Below, piece by piece: positions 16,833 to 25,339 of a stretch of 64,000 nt of DNA; the first letter of the stretch is position 1; each line of letters starts with the position of its first letter. The stretch lies in assembly GCF_009602705.1 (NCBI RefSeq), contig NZ_VSWH01000001.1, positions 1 through 64,000 of the forward strand. The letters run 5' to 3'. A program made the position numbers and the translations under genes. The notes below the pieces were generated by a model, which saw only the letters and a list, made by a program, of their open reading frames with translations, searched no databases and was not told where the DNA came from. Origin of the DNA: Chryseobacterium vaccae (GTDB lineage Bacteria > Bacteroidota > Bacteroidia > Flavobacteriales > Weeksellaceae).

Positions 16833-19562
16833 GTGAGAAATTTTACAACGGTATTAAAAATAGCGCCCGCTTTTTTATTGGCCAGTACAATAATGCACGC
16901 GCAGGCACAAGACTCTCTGCCTAAGGAGAAAAAAATTGAAGAAGTTGTATTGATCGGATATGGTAAGCAGAAGAAAACAGATTTGACAGGGTCTATAACA
17001 GCTTTGTCTTCTGCAGACTTCAATAAAGGAGCGGTAACTACAGCTGAAGGTCTTATTAACGGACGATCTTCAGGTTTGGTGATTACACAATCAGGAACTC
17101 CCGGAAATGAAGCTACCATAAGAATTAGGGGAGGATCATCCTTAAACGCAAGTAATGACCCATTGTTGGTTGTAGATGGCTTACCATTGGATGGAGTATC
17201 TTTATCAACAATTAACCCGAATGATATTGAATCATTTTCAATTCTGAAAGATGCTGCATCTACAGCTATCTATGGGTCCAGAGGATCTAATGGGGTAATT
17301 CTCATCACTACAAAAAAAGGTGGCAAAAAACTTAGGGTTTCATTAAATGCTTTTACAACAGTAAATACGCTGGCTAAAAAAATTAAAGTATATTCTGGAG
17401 ATGAATTCAGAAGTATTATTAACCAGTATGTTCCTGAAAAATCTAACCTTTTAGGTTCTGCAAATACTGATTGGCAAAATGAGATTTTCAGAACATCCGT
17501 TACTTCGGATATTAATGCTTCAGTTTCAGGAAGTTTATTTGGTAAGGTCCCTGCCCGTTTTTCCGTAGATAATATGGATAATTCAGGATTATTAATAACT
17601 TCAAGGTATAGAAGGTCAACAGCAAACATTGCACTAAGTCCGAGCTTCTTTGATGATCATTTAAAGTTCAATATTACAGGAACATATTCTTATACTTTCC
17701 AGAATAAAGGAAATGAAGATGCCATAAAAAATGCAATGTATTTTGATCCTACAAAACCAGTATACGATCCAAATTCACCATTCGGAGGTTACACCGAATG
17801 GACCCGGTATGATATGGAGAATGGTCAACAGGTTCTTAAATCTTATGGAGTTTCCAACCCGGTGAGTATGCTTAGGAATAAAAGTGATGTTCAGAACTTC
17901 AAAAGATTTTTCGGAAATATCAATATGGATTATAAATTCCACTTCCTTCCCGATTTAAGATTGATTGTAAATGCGGGATTGGATAGTAAGGAACTGGATG
18001 GTCATATTACAACCAACAAATATTCCAGAAACGGATATTATTCTGTTAAGAATGTATTCGGGTTTTATGGGGAGGATTCTTACACTGATGAAAGTATTCT
18101 TAATAAAAATGCTAATATTCAGTTGAATTATACTAAGACTTTCGGGAAGTTTAATCTTGAAGCAATGGGCGGATATGAATACCAAAACTATCATAAAGTA
18201 AGTTCTGCATCAGGAAATACTTTATTATACGGATTGGATCCAGATAACAACTTTTATAATCCGGATTCTAAACCGGATGTAAATTTACAGGCTTTCTTTG
18301 GAAGATTAAACTTAGGATTTGCTAATAAATATTTGCTAACCATCAACTATAGAAAAGATGGATCTTCCCGATTCAGTAAAGATAACAGATGGGGTGATTT
18401 TGGTGGAGTAGCTGCAGCCTGGAAAATTTCAGAAGAAAATTTCTTAAAAGGAAACAGCTCTATTTCAGATTTAAAATTACGAGCCAGTGTAGGAAAAACA
18501 GGACAGCAGGATATTGGCGTCTACAGATATGATTATTTTAAAACATACAATGTCTCATCAACCCTTTACTATCAGTTCGGGAACCAGTTCTATGAAATTG
18601 CAAAAGCAAACGGATACAATCAAAACCTTAAATGGGAAGAAAGTTTGAAATATAACTTAGGATTAGATTTTGGATTTTTAAATAACAGAATTAAAGGTAC
18701 CTTAGACTTTTATCTTGCAGATACAAAAGACCTGTTATCAATTGTTCCTGAGGGACCTTTGGAGAATTTAAGAATTATTGGACCTAAGAACATAGGTAAA
18801 CTTCAATCTAAAGGAATAGATCTGGGATTAGATGTAAAAGCCATCAGAAATGAAAACTTTACATTGAACTTTAACTATAATGTATCATACAATAAAGTTC
18901 AGATCAAAGAACTTGAAGTTAATGGGATTGATAAAGGAGGAGTTGGTTTAGGAGGATTTGTTCAGACTTTCAGAGAAGGATATTCCCCATACGCTTTCTG
19001 GGTATACCAACAGATTTATGATGGTAACGGAAGGCCAATTGAAGGAGCTTATGTAGATAGAAATGGAGATGGAGTAATTACTTCTGCTGATAAGTATAAC
19101 TATAAAAAACCACAGGCGGATGTAACAATGGGGCTAATGACTAATGCTACTTTCGGTAAGAACTGGGATTTCTCTATGGGATGGAGGGCCAGCATAGGAA
19201 ACTATGTTTATGACCAGATTTCTTCGGATAGAGCTCATTTGGGTAACATCAATAATACGGTAGATAATACGATCAATAATGCTCCTGTTGATTTTAGTTC
19301 AACACACTTCCTGACAGCAAACAAAATGTCTGATTACTATGTTAAAAACGGTAGTTTCTTAAAACTTGATAACGTTACACTAGGGTATACATTCAATAAA
19401 TTCATTGGAAATTCTTCTTTGAGAGTGTATGGAGCTGCACAGAATGTCCTTATTATTACCAAATACAAAAATTTAGATCCGGAGGTATTCAATAATGGAA
19501 TTGATAATTCAATTTATCCGAGAGCAAGAATGTTCACTTTAGGTATTAATGCTAACTTTTAA
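16833..19562 (+). CDS. susC: SusC/RagA-family TonB-linked outer-membrane transporter
   Basis: This TonB-dependent channel pairs with SusD to import malto-oligosaccharides. Starting at the GTG at 16833 gives 909 residues with a plausible signal peptide (RNFTTVLKIAPAFLLASTIMHAQ); the frame also continues upstream to a TTG at 16776, so the start is uncertain. The plug domain begins almost at once (IEEVVLIGYGKQKKTDLTGS), without the N-terminal carboxypeptidase-like domain of many SusC proteins, and continues with IRIRGGSSLNASNDPLLVVD and SILKDAASTAIYGSRGSNGV. The barrel ends in ARMFTLGINANF. It is the first gene of the locus and is followed after 12 bp by susD. Confidence 0.93.
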   Translation: MRNFTTVLKIAPAFLLASTIMHAQAQDSLPKEKKIEEVVLIGYGKQKKTDLTGSITALSSADFNKGAVTTAEGLINGRSSGLVITQSGTPGNEATIRIRGGSSLNASNDPLLVVDGLPLDGVSLSTINPNDIESFSILKDAASTAIYGSRGSNGVILITTKKGGKKLRVSLNAFTTVNTLAKKIKVYSGDEFRSIINQYVPEKSNLLGSANTDWQNEIFRTSVTSDINASVSGSLFGKVPARFSVDNMDNSGLLITSRYRRSTANIALSPSFFDDHLKFNITGTYSYTFQNKGNEDAIKNAMYFDPTKPVYDPNSPFGGYTEWTRYDMENGQQVLKSYGVSNPVSMLRNKSDVQNFKRFFGNINMDYKFHFLPDLRLIVNAGLDSKELDGHITTNKYSRNGYYSVKNVFGFYGEDSYTDESILNKNANIQLNYTKTFGKFNLEAMGGYEYQNYHKVSSASGNTLLYGLDPDNNFYNPDSKPDVNLQAFFGRLNLGFANKYLLTINYRKDGSSRFSKDNRWGDFGGVAAAWKISEENFLKGNSSISDLKLRASVGKTGQQDIGVYRYDYFKTYNVSSTLYYQFGNQFYEIAKANGYNQNLKWEESLKYNLGLDFGFLNNRIKGTLDFYLADTKDLLSIVPEGPLENLRIIGPKNIGKLQSKGIDLGLDVKAIRNENFTLNFNYNVSYNKVQIKELEVNGIDKGGVGLGGFVQTFREGYSPYAFWVYQQIYDGNGRPIEGAYVDRNGDGVITSADKYNYKKPQADVTMGLMTNATFGKNWDFSMGWRASIGNYVYDQISSDRAHLGNINNTVDNTINNAPVDFSSTHFLTANKMSDYYVKNGSFLKLDNVTLGYTFNKFIGNSSLRVYGAAQNVLIITKYKNLDPEVFNNGIDNSIYPRARMFTLGINANF

Positions 19563-19574
19563 TCCGTTTTTACA

Positions 19575-21188
19575 ATGAAACTTAACAGAATAAAAATAAT
19601 AAAATTAAGAAATATAGCCATTGCGGGTATTTTTCTTTTTACTACCTCATCATGTTTAAATGATCTTAATGTTGAAGTTAATGATGATGAGCTATATACA
19701 TCGGAGCAATTCTATGCTAACCCTGCATCTTACAAACAATTTCTTGCAAAAATATATGCTGGATTGGCTGTAACCGGACAAAAAGCGGGAAATGGAGAGT
19801 CAGACTTGGGAGCTGAAGATGATGGAGGTCCAAATGAAGGGTTTTCCCAATATTTAAGAGCATATTGGCAGCTGCAGGAATTAACGACGGATGAAGCAAT
19901 TATTGCTTGGGGAGAAAGTGATAACCCAACAATCAGAGATCTTAACTTCAATACATGGAATGCTGATAATGTCTTTAATGAAGCCTTTTTTGCCAGAATC
20001 TTTTTTCAGATAGGATTAGTGAATGAATATTTAAGAGAAACTACTGATGAAAAGCTTAACTCAAGAGGAGTTGCAGATAATTTGAAAGCACAAATCAAAA
20101 CCTTCAGAGCTGAAGCAAGATTTTTAAGAGCTTTATCCTATTATCATGCGATAGATATTTATGGGAAAATGCCTTTTGCTACAGAAAATGATGCATTGCT
20201 CACCAAGCCGGTTATGCAGTCAAGAGATTTCATGTTCAACTATGTAATTAATGAACTTAATGAAATTGAAGGAGAATTACCAGCTCCCCGAATGAATGAA
20301 TATGGAAGAGCTGATAAAGCAGCAGTCTGGATGCTAAAAGCTAAGCTATATCTTAATGCAAAAGTTTACATAGGTGCAGATAAAAGTACAGAAGCATTAG
20401 CAGAAGTTGAAAAAGTAACCGGATCTACTTATAAAATTGCTATGATCCCATATGCTAACTTATTCAAAGCAGATAACCATATCAATGGGGCACAGGATGA
20501 AATTATTTTTCCTATAGCTTTTGATGGAGTTAAAACAAGAACCTATGGTGGAACTACTTTTCTTGTTCATGCAAACTGTACCAATGAAGTTGGCGCAACC
20601 CTGGGGATCGATTTTGGATGGCAGGGATATAGAGTAAGACAAGAGTTTATGCAGTCGGTAGGTAATAGTGACCCTAGAGTTATGAAGGTTCCTGGAAACA
20701 ATGATCCAGCCTCTATTACAGATTATTTAAAATTTGATCAGGGGACAAAACTTATTAAATTTTCTAATAAAACCTCAACTGGATCCAACGGAAGTGATGC
20801 CAACTTTGTGGATTCCGACTTCCCGCTATTCAGAATGGCAGATGCTTATCTGATGTATGCGGAACTTGCTGTAGTAAATGGAAAAGGTAATGTAGGTACT
20901 GCATTAAATTATATTAATGCACTTAGAACAAGAGCTGGAGCTCCAACTGTTCAGCAATCTGCCTTGACACCGGATTTTATATTGAATGAAAGAGCAAGAG
21001 AATTATATTGGGAAGGCTACAGACGCCAGGACTTAATTCGATTTGGAAAATTCCTTTCAGGATATACATGGCAATGGAAAGGAGGAGGTATGAATGGGTC
21101 TGACTTAACAAATAATAAATTGCTTTTCCCAATACCAAATAAATATCTTAATCTAAATAGCAATTTATCTCAAAATCCTGGGTACTAA
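19575..21188 (+). CDS. susD: SusD/RagB-family nutrient-binding lipoprotein
   Basis: This surface lipoprotein of 537 residues captures starch oligosaccharides and acts as a lid on SusC. It has an N-terminal signal with lipobox TTSSC (Cys27), then the helical SusD fold with TPR-like motifs, including KAQIKTFRAEARFLRALSYYH and the conserved RADKAAVWMLKAKLYLNA. The C-terminal half has the family block FILNERARELYWEGYRRQDLIRFGKF and ends LFPIPNKYLNLNSNLSQNPGY. It follows susC by 12 bp and precedes the binding lipoprotein by 15 bp, so all three are co-transcribed. Confidence 0.95.
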   Translation: MKLNRIKIIKLRNIAIAGIFLFTTSSCLNDLNVEVNDDELYTSEQFYANPASYKQFLAKIYAGLAVTGQKAGNGESDLGAEDDGGPNEGFSQYLRAYWQLQELTTDEAIIAWGESDNPTIRDLNFNTWNADNVFNEAFFARIFFQIGLVNEYLRETTDEKLNSRGVADNLKAQIKTFRAEARFLRALSYYHAIDIYGKMPFATENDALLTKPVMQSRDFMFNYVINELNEIEGELPAPRMNEYGRADKAAVWMLKAKLYLNAKVYIGADKSTEALAEVEKVTGSTYKIAMIPYANLFKADNHINGAQDEIIFPIAFDGVKTRTYGGTTFLVHANCTNEVGATLGIDFGWQGYRVRQEFMQSVGNSDPRVMKVPGNNDPASITDYLKFDQGTKLIKFSNKTSTGSNGSDANFVDSDFPLFRMADAYLMYAELAVVNGKGNVGTALNYINALRTRAGAPTVQQSALTPDFILNERARELYWEGYRRQDLIRFGKFLSGYTWQWKGGGMNGSDLTNNKLLFPIPNKYLNLNSNLSQNPGY

Positions 21189-21203
21189 TATAAAATAACA
21201 AAA

Positions 21204-22310
21204 ATGAAAAATTTCTTTAAAATATTCATAGCTCTTGTTATAGGAGTTTTCGCTGTATCTTGCGAAAAAGATGAAGACCAGGCTGTTTTGGGTGAAGGTA
21301 CGAAGCCTTCTTTAACAGCTGATGCAACTGTGTTGGTTCTTGAGAAAGATCATGAAAATGATAAGGCCGTAAAATTTGAATGGGTTAATCCTAAATTCAA
21401 TATTCAGGTTGCCTTTAATAATTCCCTTGAATTTGCTAAAGCAGGCACAAACTTTCAAAGTGTGAAAACTGTAGATGTATCTGCTCCCGATCTTAAAGTA
21501 ACCTACACTGTACGGGATTTAAATAAAATAATTCTGGACGCAGGATTTCTTGCGAATGTAGCTAATCAGATTGAAGTAAGATTAAAATCTAAAATAGGGA
21601 ATATTACGTTGTATTCTGAACCGGTTTCGATGACGGTAACACCGTATTTGGTAGAACTTCCGTCTTTCTATCTGGTAGGAGAAGCTTCTGCTGTGGGCTG
21701 GAATGCTTCAACAGCTCAGCTTCTTTATAAAAATGAGAACTTTTCAACCATCTATACATATTTGGAGAATGGTAAATCATTCAGATTTTTAGGACAGCAG
21801 GACTGGAACCCATTGAACTATAGTATGGACACTGCTGGAATGAATGATACCTATAAATATTTCAAAACATGGTCTTCAAATTTAGCTGCTGCACCAGCTG
21901 AAAATATTCAGTTTACCGGAGCTACAGGAATGTATAAGGTTGTTATAGATGCAGATCCTGCTCAGAAATCTATTACGGTATCCCCTTCAGCAATTAATAC
22001 TTGGAATCCTGCCAATTTATATATGGTAGGAACAATAAACGGATGGAATGCCGGAGGAGCTATTGCCATGACCAATTTAGGAAATGGAAAATTTGAACAT
22101 ACCATTGCTCTTCCTGCCGGATCACAATTTAAGTTTTTAGGCCAGCAAAGCTGGGGAGATCTTGATTGGGGAAATATTTCAGCTGATGGAAATACAGGAT
22201 ATCTTGCGCCAAAAGGAAGTAATGGAAATATCACTTTTGACGGAACAGGAGGAAATTATAAAATTACTGTAGACGTGAAGCTGGGTGTTTACAAAATTCA
22301 GCCATTATAA
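21204..22310 (+). CDS. SusE/SusF-like starch-binding lipoprotein
   Basis: The 368-residue protein has a lipoprotein signal with lipobox AVSC (Cys20). An N-terminal SusE-type beta domain follows (about 30-150, LSADA-like start and VTYTVRDLNKIIL). Two tandem starch-binding modules come next (about 153-255 and 265-368). Each opens with a strand such as FYLVGEASAVGWNAS or LYMVGTINGWNAG and contains a matching FLGQQ-W block (FRFLGQQDWNPLNY and FKFLGQQSWGDLDW). The internal duplication is plain to see. It would hold starch at the cell surface beside SusC and SusD. A terminator follows. Confidence 0.9.
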   Translation: MKNFFKIFIALVIGVFAVSCEKDEDQAVLGEGTKPSLTADATVLVLEKDHENDKAVKFEWVNPKFNIQVAFNNSLEFAKAGTNFQSVKTVDVSAPDLKVTYTVRDLNKIILDAGFLANVANQIEVRLKSKIGNITLYSEPVSMTVTPYLVELPSFYLVGEASAVGWNASTAQLLYKNENFSTIYTYLENGKSFRFLGQQDWNPLNYSMDTAGMNDTYKYFKTWSSNLAAAPAENIQFTGATGMYKVVIDADPAQKSITVSPSAINTWNPANLYMVGTINGWNAGGAIAMTNLGNGKFEHTIALPAGSQFKFLGQQSWGDLDWGNISADGNTGYLAPKGSNGNITFDGTGGNYKITVDVKLGVYKIQPL

Positions 22311-22334
22311 TAATTTAAGATGAAATAGTATAGT

Positions 22335-22370
22335 AAAGTGCTGTCTTCACGGCAGCACTTTATTTTTTTT
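22335..22370 (+). terminator. Intrinsic terminator after the SusE/F-like gene
   Basis: AAAGTGCTG (22335-22343) pairs with CAGCACTTT (22353-22361) and is followed by a long T run. It separates the binding/transport genes from the enzymes, so the two parts may differ in transcript level. Confidence 0.85.
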
Positions 22371-22389
22371 AAGTTTATAAATAGTCATT

Positions 22390-24546
22390 ATGAAGAAAAT
22401 TACTGTTGGAGCTCTTTTGCTCTCCATGATGTTTGTAGGGGTAAAAGCCCAATCTTTAAAATCTCCGGATGGAAAATTTGAAATGAATTTCCAGCTGAAA
22501 GAAGGAGTGCCTTACTATAACCTGAAATACAACGGGGCTGTAGTAGTAGAAGATTCTAAATTAGGATTACGATTATTTAAAGACACAGCCATAAAATTCG
22601 CTTCTGAAATTGCCAAACCGGAAGATGCAAAATTCGATCTGAATAACGGTTTTGCGAAGGTAGATGAAAAAAGAGACTCCAAAAACGAAACCTGGCAGCC
22701 GGTTTTAGGAGAAAAGAAAAATTATATCAATCATTACAATGAACTGGCGGTTACGTTGAATCAGACGTCTACCGACAGAAGCATTGTAGTAAAGTTCAGA
22801 CTGTTCAATGATGGGCTTGGATTCAGATATGAATTCCCGCAGCAGAAAAATCTGAACTATTTCGTGATCAGAGAAGAAGATTCCGAGATCGATTTCCCTA
22901 CAGATATGAAAGCCTGGTGGATGGTTGCTGACTATGATTCTCAGGAATATCAGTATCAGGAAACAAAAGTATCTGAAATTCCTTCAAAATGGGCTCAGGC
23001 GGCAGATGCCAATGCATCCCAGAAGTTAGTCAAAAATGCTGTTCAGTCTCCGTTAATGCTTAAAAAAGAAGGCAAAGAACCTCTTTATCTAAACGTTGCT
23101 GAAGCTGCTGTATTGGATTATCCAGCTTCTCACCTTGAAGTAGATGCACAGAATTTTAAATTCAAAACCCATCTTACTGCCGACAGACAAGGCGCAAAAG
23201 GATATATTCAGACCCCTTCCGTTACCCCATGGAGAACGATTATCGTTTCCCCTAAAGCAGAAGAGGTAATGGATTCCAAAATGATCTTCAACCTGAACGA
23301 GCCGACCAAATATACCGATACCTCTTACATTCACCCTACCAAATACATGGGAGTATGGTGGGAAATGATTATTGGTAAATCTCAGTGGGCTTATTCTACA
23401 GCAGAAAACGTTCATTTGGATAAAACGGACTTTAAAAAGCTTACTCCGAACGGAAAACACGCCGCTAACAATACCAAAGTAAAGGAATATATTGATTTTG
23501 CAGCAGAAAATGGTTTTCAGGGACTTTTAATTGAAGGCTGGAACATCGGATGGGAAGACTGGTTCGGACATTCAAAAGAATTCGTTTTTGATTTCATTAC
23601 CCCTTACCCGGATTTCGACATCAAAATGCTGAACGATTATGCTCATTCCAAAGGAATTAAACTGATCATGCACCATGAAACTTCAGGTTCTGCAACGAAT
23701 TATGAAAGATGGTCCGATAAAGCATTCCAGTTAATGAACAAATACGGATATGATGCCGTGAAAACAGGATACGTAGGGGATATCATTCCAAGAGGAGAAC
23801 ATCATTATTCACAATGGACGATCAACCATTACTACAGAATTGCTGAAAAAGCAAACGAGTACAAAATCATGGTGAATTCTCACGAATCCGTACGTCCAAC
23901 AGGAGAAAGCCGTACCTATCCAAACTATATTTCCGCAGAAGCAGCCAGAGGAACAGAATATGAAGCATTCGGAGGAAACAAGCCGGATCACCAGACCGTT
24001 CTTCCCTTTACAAGATGGATGGGAGGATCTATGGATTATACCCCGGGAATTTTCCAGACCAAACTGGATTATTATTTCCCTGGAGATAAACGTTTCGTAA
24101 AAACAACATTGGTAAAACAACTTGCTCTTTATGTAACCATGTATATGCCTCTTCAGATGGCTGCCGACCTTCCTGAAAACTATAAAAAGCACATGGATGC
24201 CTTCCAGTTTATCAAAGATGTGGCTGCTGATTGGGACGATACCAAGATCTTATCTGCAGAGCCGGGAGATTACGTAATCACCGCCAGAAAAGCCAAAGGA
24301 ACGGAAAACTGGTTTGTAGGAGGGATTACCGATGAGAACAAACGTGAATACACGGTAGATTTCTCTTTCCTTGACAAGGGCAAAAAATATGAGGCTACAA
24401 TTTATGAAGATGGAAAAGATGCGGATTATATAGACAACCCTCAAAGCTATAACATCTATAAAAAACAGATCACAAGCAAATCAAAAATTAATTTCAAAAT
24501 GGCAAGAAGCGGAGGTTTCGCAATCTCTCTTAAGCCTGTAAATTAA
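22390..24546 (+). CDS. susB: GH97 alpha-glucosidase (SusB-like)
   Basis: This is a secreted or periplasmic glycoside hydrolase of 718 residues that releases glucose from alpha-linked malto-oligosaccharides. It has a signal peptide (KKITVGALLLSMMFVGVKAQ), the N-terminal GH97 beta-sandwich (about 25-290), a TIM-barrel catalytic domain (LLIEGWNIGWEDWFG, IKLIMHHETSGS, the KTGYVGDIIPRGEHHYSQW block and NSHESVRPTGESRTYPN), and a C-terminal beta domain. The glutamates in the HHE and HES stretches are candidates for the metal and catalytic residues of SusB-type inverting enzymes. It lies in the Sus locus downstream of susCD and ends before a GC-rich terminator. Confidence 0.94.
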   Translation: MKKITVGALLLSMMFVGVKAQSLKSPDGKFEMNFQLKEGVPYYNLKYNGAVVVEDSKLGLRLFKDTAIKFASEIAKPEDAKFDLNNGFAKVDEKRDSKNETWQPVLGEKKNYINHYNELAVTLNQTSTDRSIVVKFRLFNDGLGFRYEFPQQKNLNYFVIREEDSEIDFPTDMKAWWMVADYDSQEYQYQETKVSEIPSKWAQAADANASQKLVKNAVQSPLMLKKEGKEPLYLNVAEAAVLDYPASHLEVDAQNFKFKTHLTADRQGAKGYIQTPSVTPWRTIIVSPKAEEVMDSKMIFNLNEPTKYTDTSYIHPTKYMGVWWEMIIGKSQWAYSTAENVHLDKTDFKKLTPNGKHAANNTKVKEYIDFAAENGFQGLLIEGWNIGWEDWFGHSKEFVFDFITPYPDFDIKMLNDYAHSKGIKLIMHHETSGSATNYERWSDKAFQLMNKYGYDAVKTGYVGDIIPRGEHHYSQWTINHYYRIAEKANEYKIMVNSHESVRPTGESRTYPNYISAEAARGTEYEAFGGNKPDHQTVLPFTRWMGGSMDYTPGIFQTKLDYYFPGDKRFVKTTLVKQLALYVTMYMPLQMAADLPENYKKHMDAFQFIKDVAADWDDTKILSAEPGDYVITARKAKGTENWFVGGITDENKREYTVDFSFLDKGKKYEATIYEDGKDADYIDNPQSYNIYKKQITSKSKINFKMARSGGFAISLKPVN

Positions 24547-24571
24547 ATTTAAAATTCATATGTTTGTTATG

Positions 24572-24616
24572 CCCCGGCTCATTATACATTGGGAAATGGG
24601 CCGGGGTATTTATTTT
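24572..24616 (+). terminator. GC-rich terminator after the GH97 gene
   Basis: CCCCGGCTCATT (24572-24583) pairs with AATGGGCCGGGG (24595-24606) with a single mismatch and is followed by a T-rich tail. It overlaps the upstream open frame of the next ORF, which supports the later ATG at 24633. Confidence 0.85.
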
Positions 24617-24632
24617 AATTACTAATAACCGA

Positions 24633-25145
24633 ATGAAAAAAAGTCTTTTGCTGATCCTTTTGCTCAGCTGTTGTTCCGTTTTTGGCCAGGAAAGAAAAAA
24701 TATCGCTGCATTTGAATTGGCTGGGCATTCAGAAGCCCTGTTTTCCGCTAATTATGAGAGATTATTCTATCTGAGTGAAAGAAATAATCTTCTTTACTCT
24801 TTAAGGGCAGGAATAGGAAGAAGTCCCGGCCATGACGTGCATGGGGAACATTTTAAGGGAGTAACTACAGTACCTGTTGTGCTCAGTGTATTGTATGGAG
24901 AAAAGCATTTTCTGCAAATGGGTGTGGGATATACAGCTTTATTCAGTGAAGACTTTATTGATACCTCATTAAATCCGAATGTGGTATACAAGAAATTTCA
25001 GTCGGATGTTTCTTTAAGTCTCGGATACAGGCTTATGCTGGATACAGGATTGATATGTCAGGCTTATCCGATGATTGTTTTTAAAGATAATCCGCAAAAG
25101 AAATTTGCTTTTTCATTTGGGGTAGGAATAGGCTATTCCTTTTGA
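24633..25145 (+). CDS. Small secreted beta-barrel-like protein in the Sus locus
   Basis: The 170-residue product from the ATG at 24633 has a signal peptide (KKSLLLILLLSCCSVFGQE). The rest consists of alternating short strands, such as NNLLYSLRAGIGRSPG, HFLQMGVGYTALFSE and FAFSFGVGIGYSF. Its aromatic C-terminal end is typical of outer-membrane barrels of about eight strands. I do not recognise a named family. It is enclosed between the GH97 and GH13 genes, so a role in saccharide handling is possible but unproven. The start after the terminator hairpin is preferred to the upstream frame. Confidence 0.75.
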   Translation: MKKSLLLILLLSCCSVFGQERKNIAAFELAGHSEALFSANYERLFYLSERNNLLYSLRAGIGRSPGHDVHGEHFKGVTTVPVVLSVLYGEKHFLQMGVGYTALFSEDFIDTSLNPNVVYKKFQSDVSLSLGYRLMLDTGLICQAYPMIVFKDNPQKKFAFSFGVGIGYSF

Positions 25146-25216
25146 TCTTTTATTTAATGATAAAGTTGTTTAAACTTTTACAGATGAGTCATACAAAATA
25201 AGGGATATGAAAATAA

Positions 25217-25250
25217 ATCTGCTCAATCTGCCAGATCCGCGAGAAAATAA
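25217..25250 (+). repeat. ATCTGCCAGAT dispersed element (best copy)
   Basis: ATCTGCTCAATCTGCCAGAT is followed by CCGCGAGAAAATAA. It matches 10162-10196 and weakly 4781-4806. It lies in the spacer before the GH13 gene. Confidence 0.5.
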
Positions 25251-25339
25251 AAATTCGTGCAGCCGGGGCCATATAAATGATACAACAACCTGAATGGCTT
25301 ATTGTTTAAAGAAAAATTAATATTAAATTGAATCCTCTT

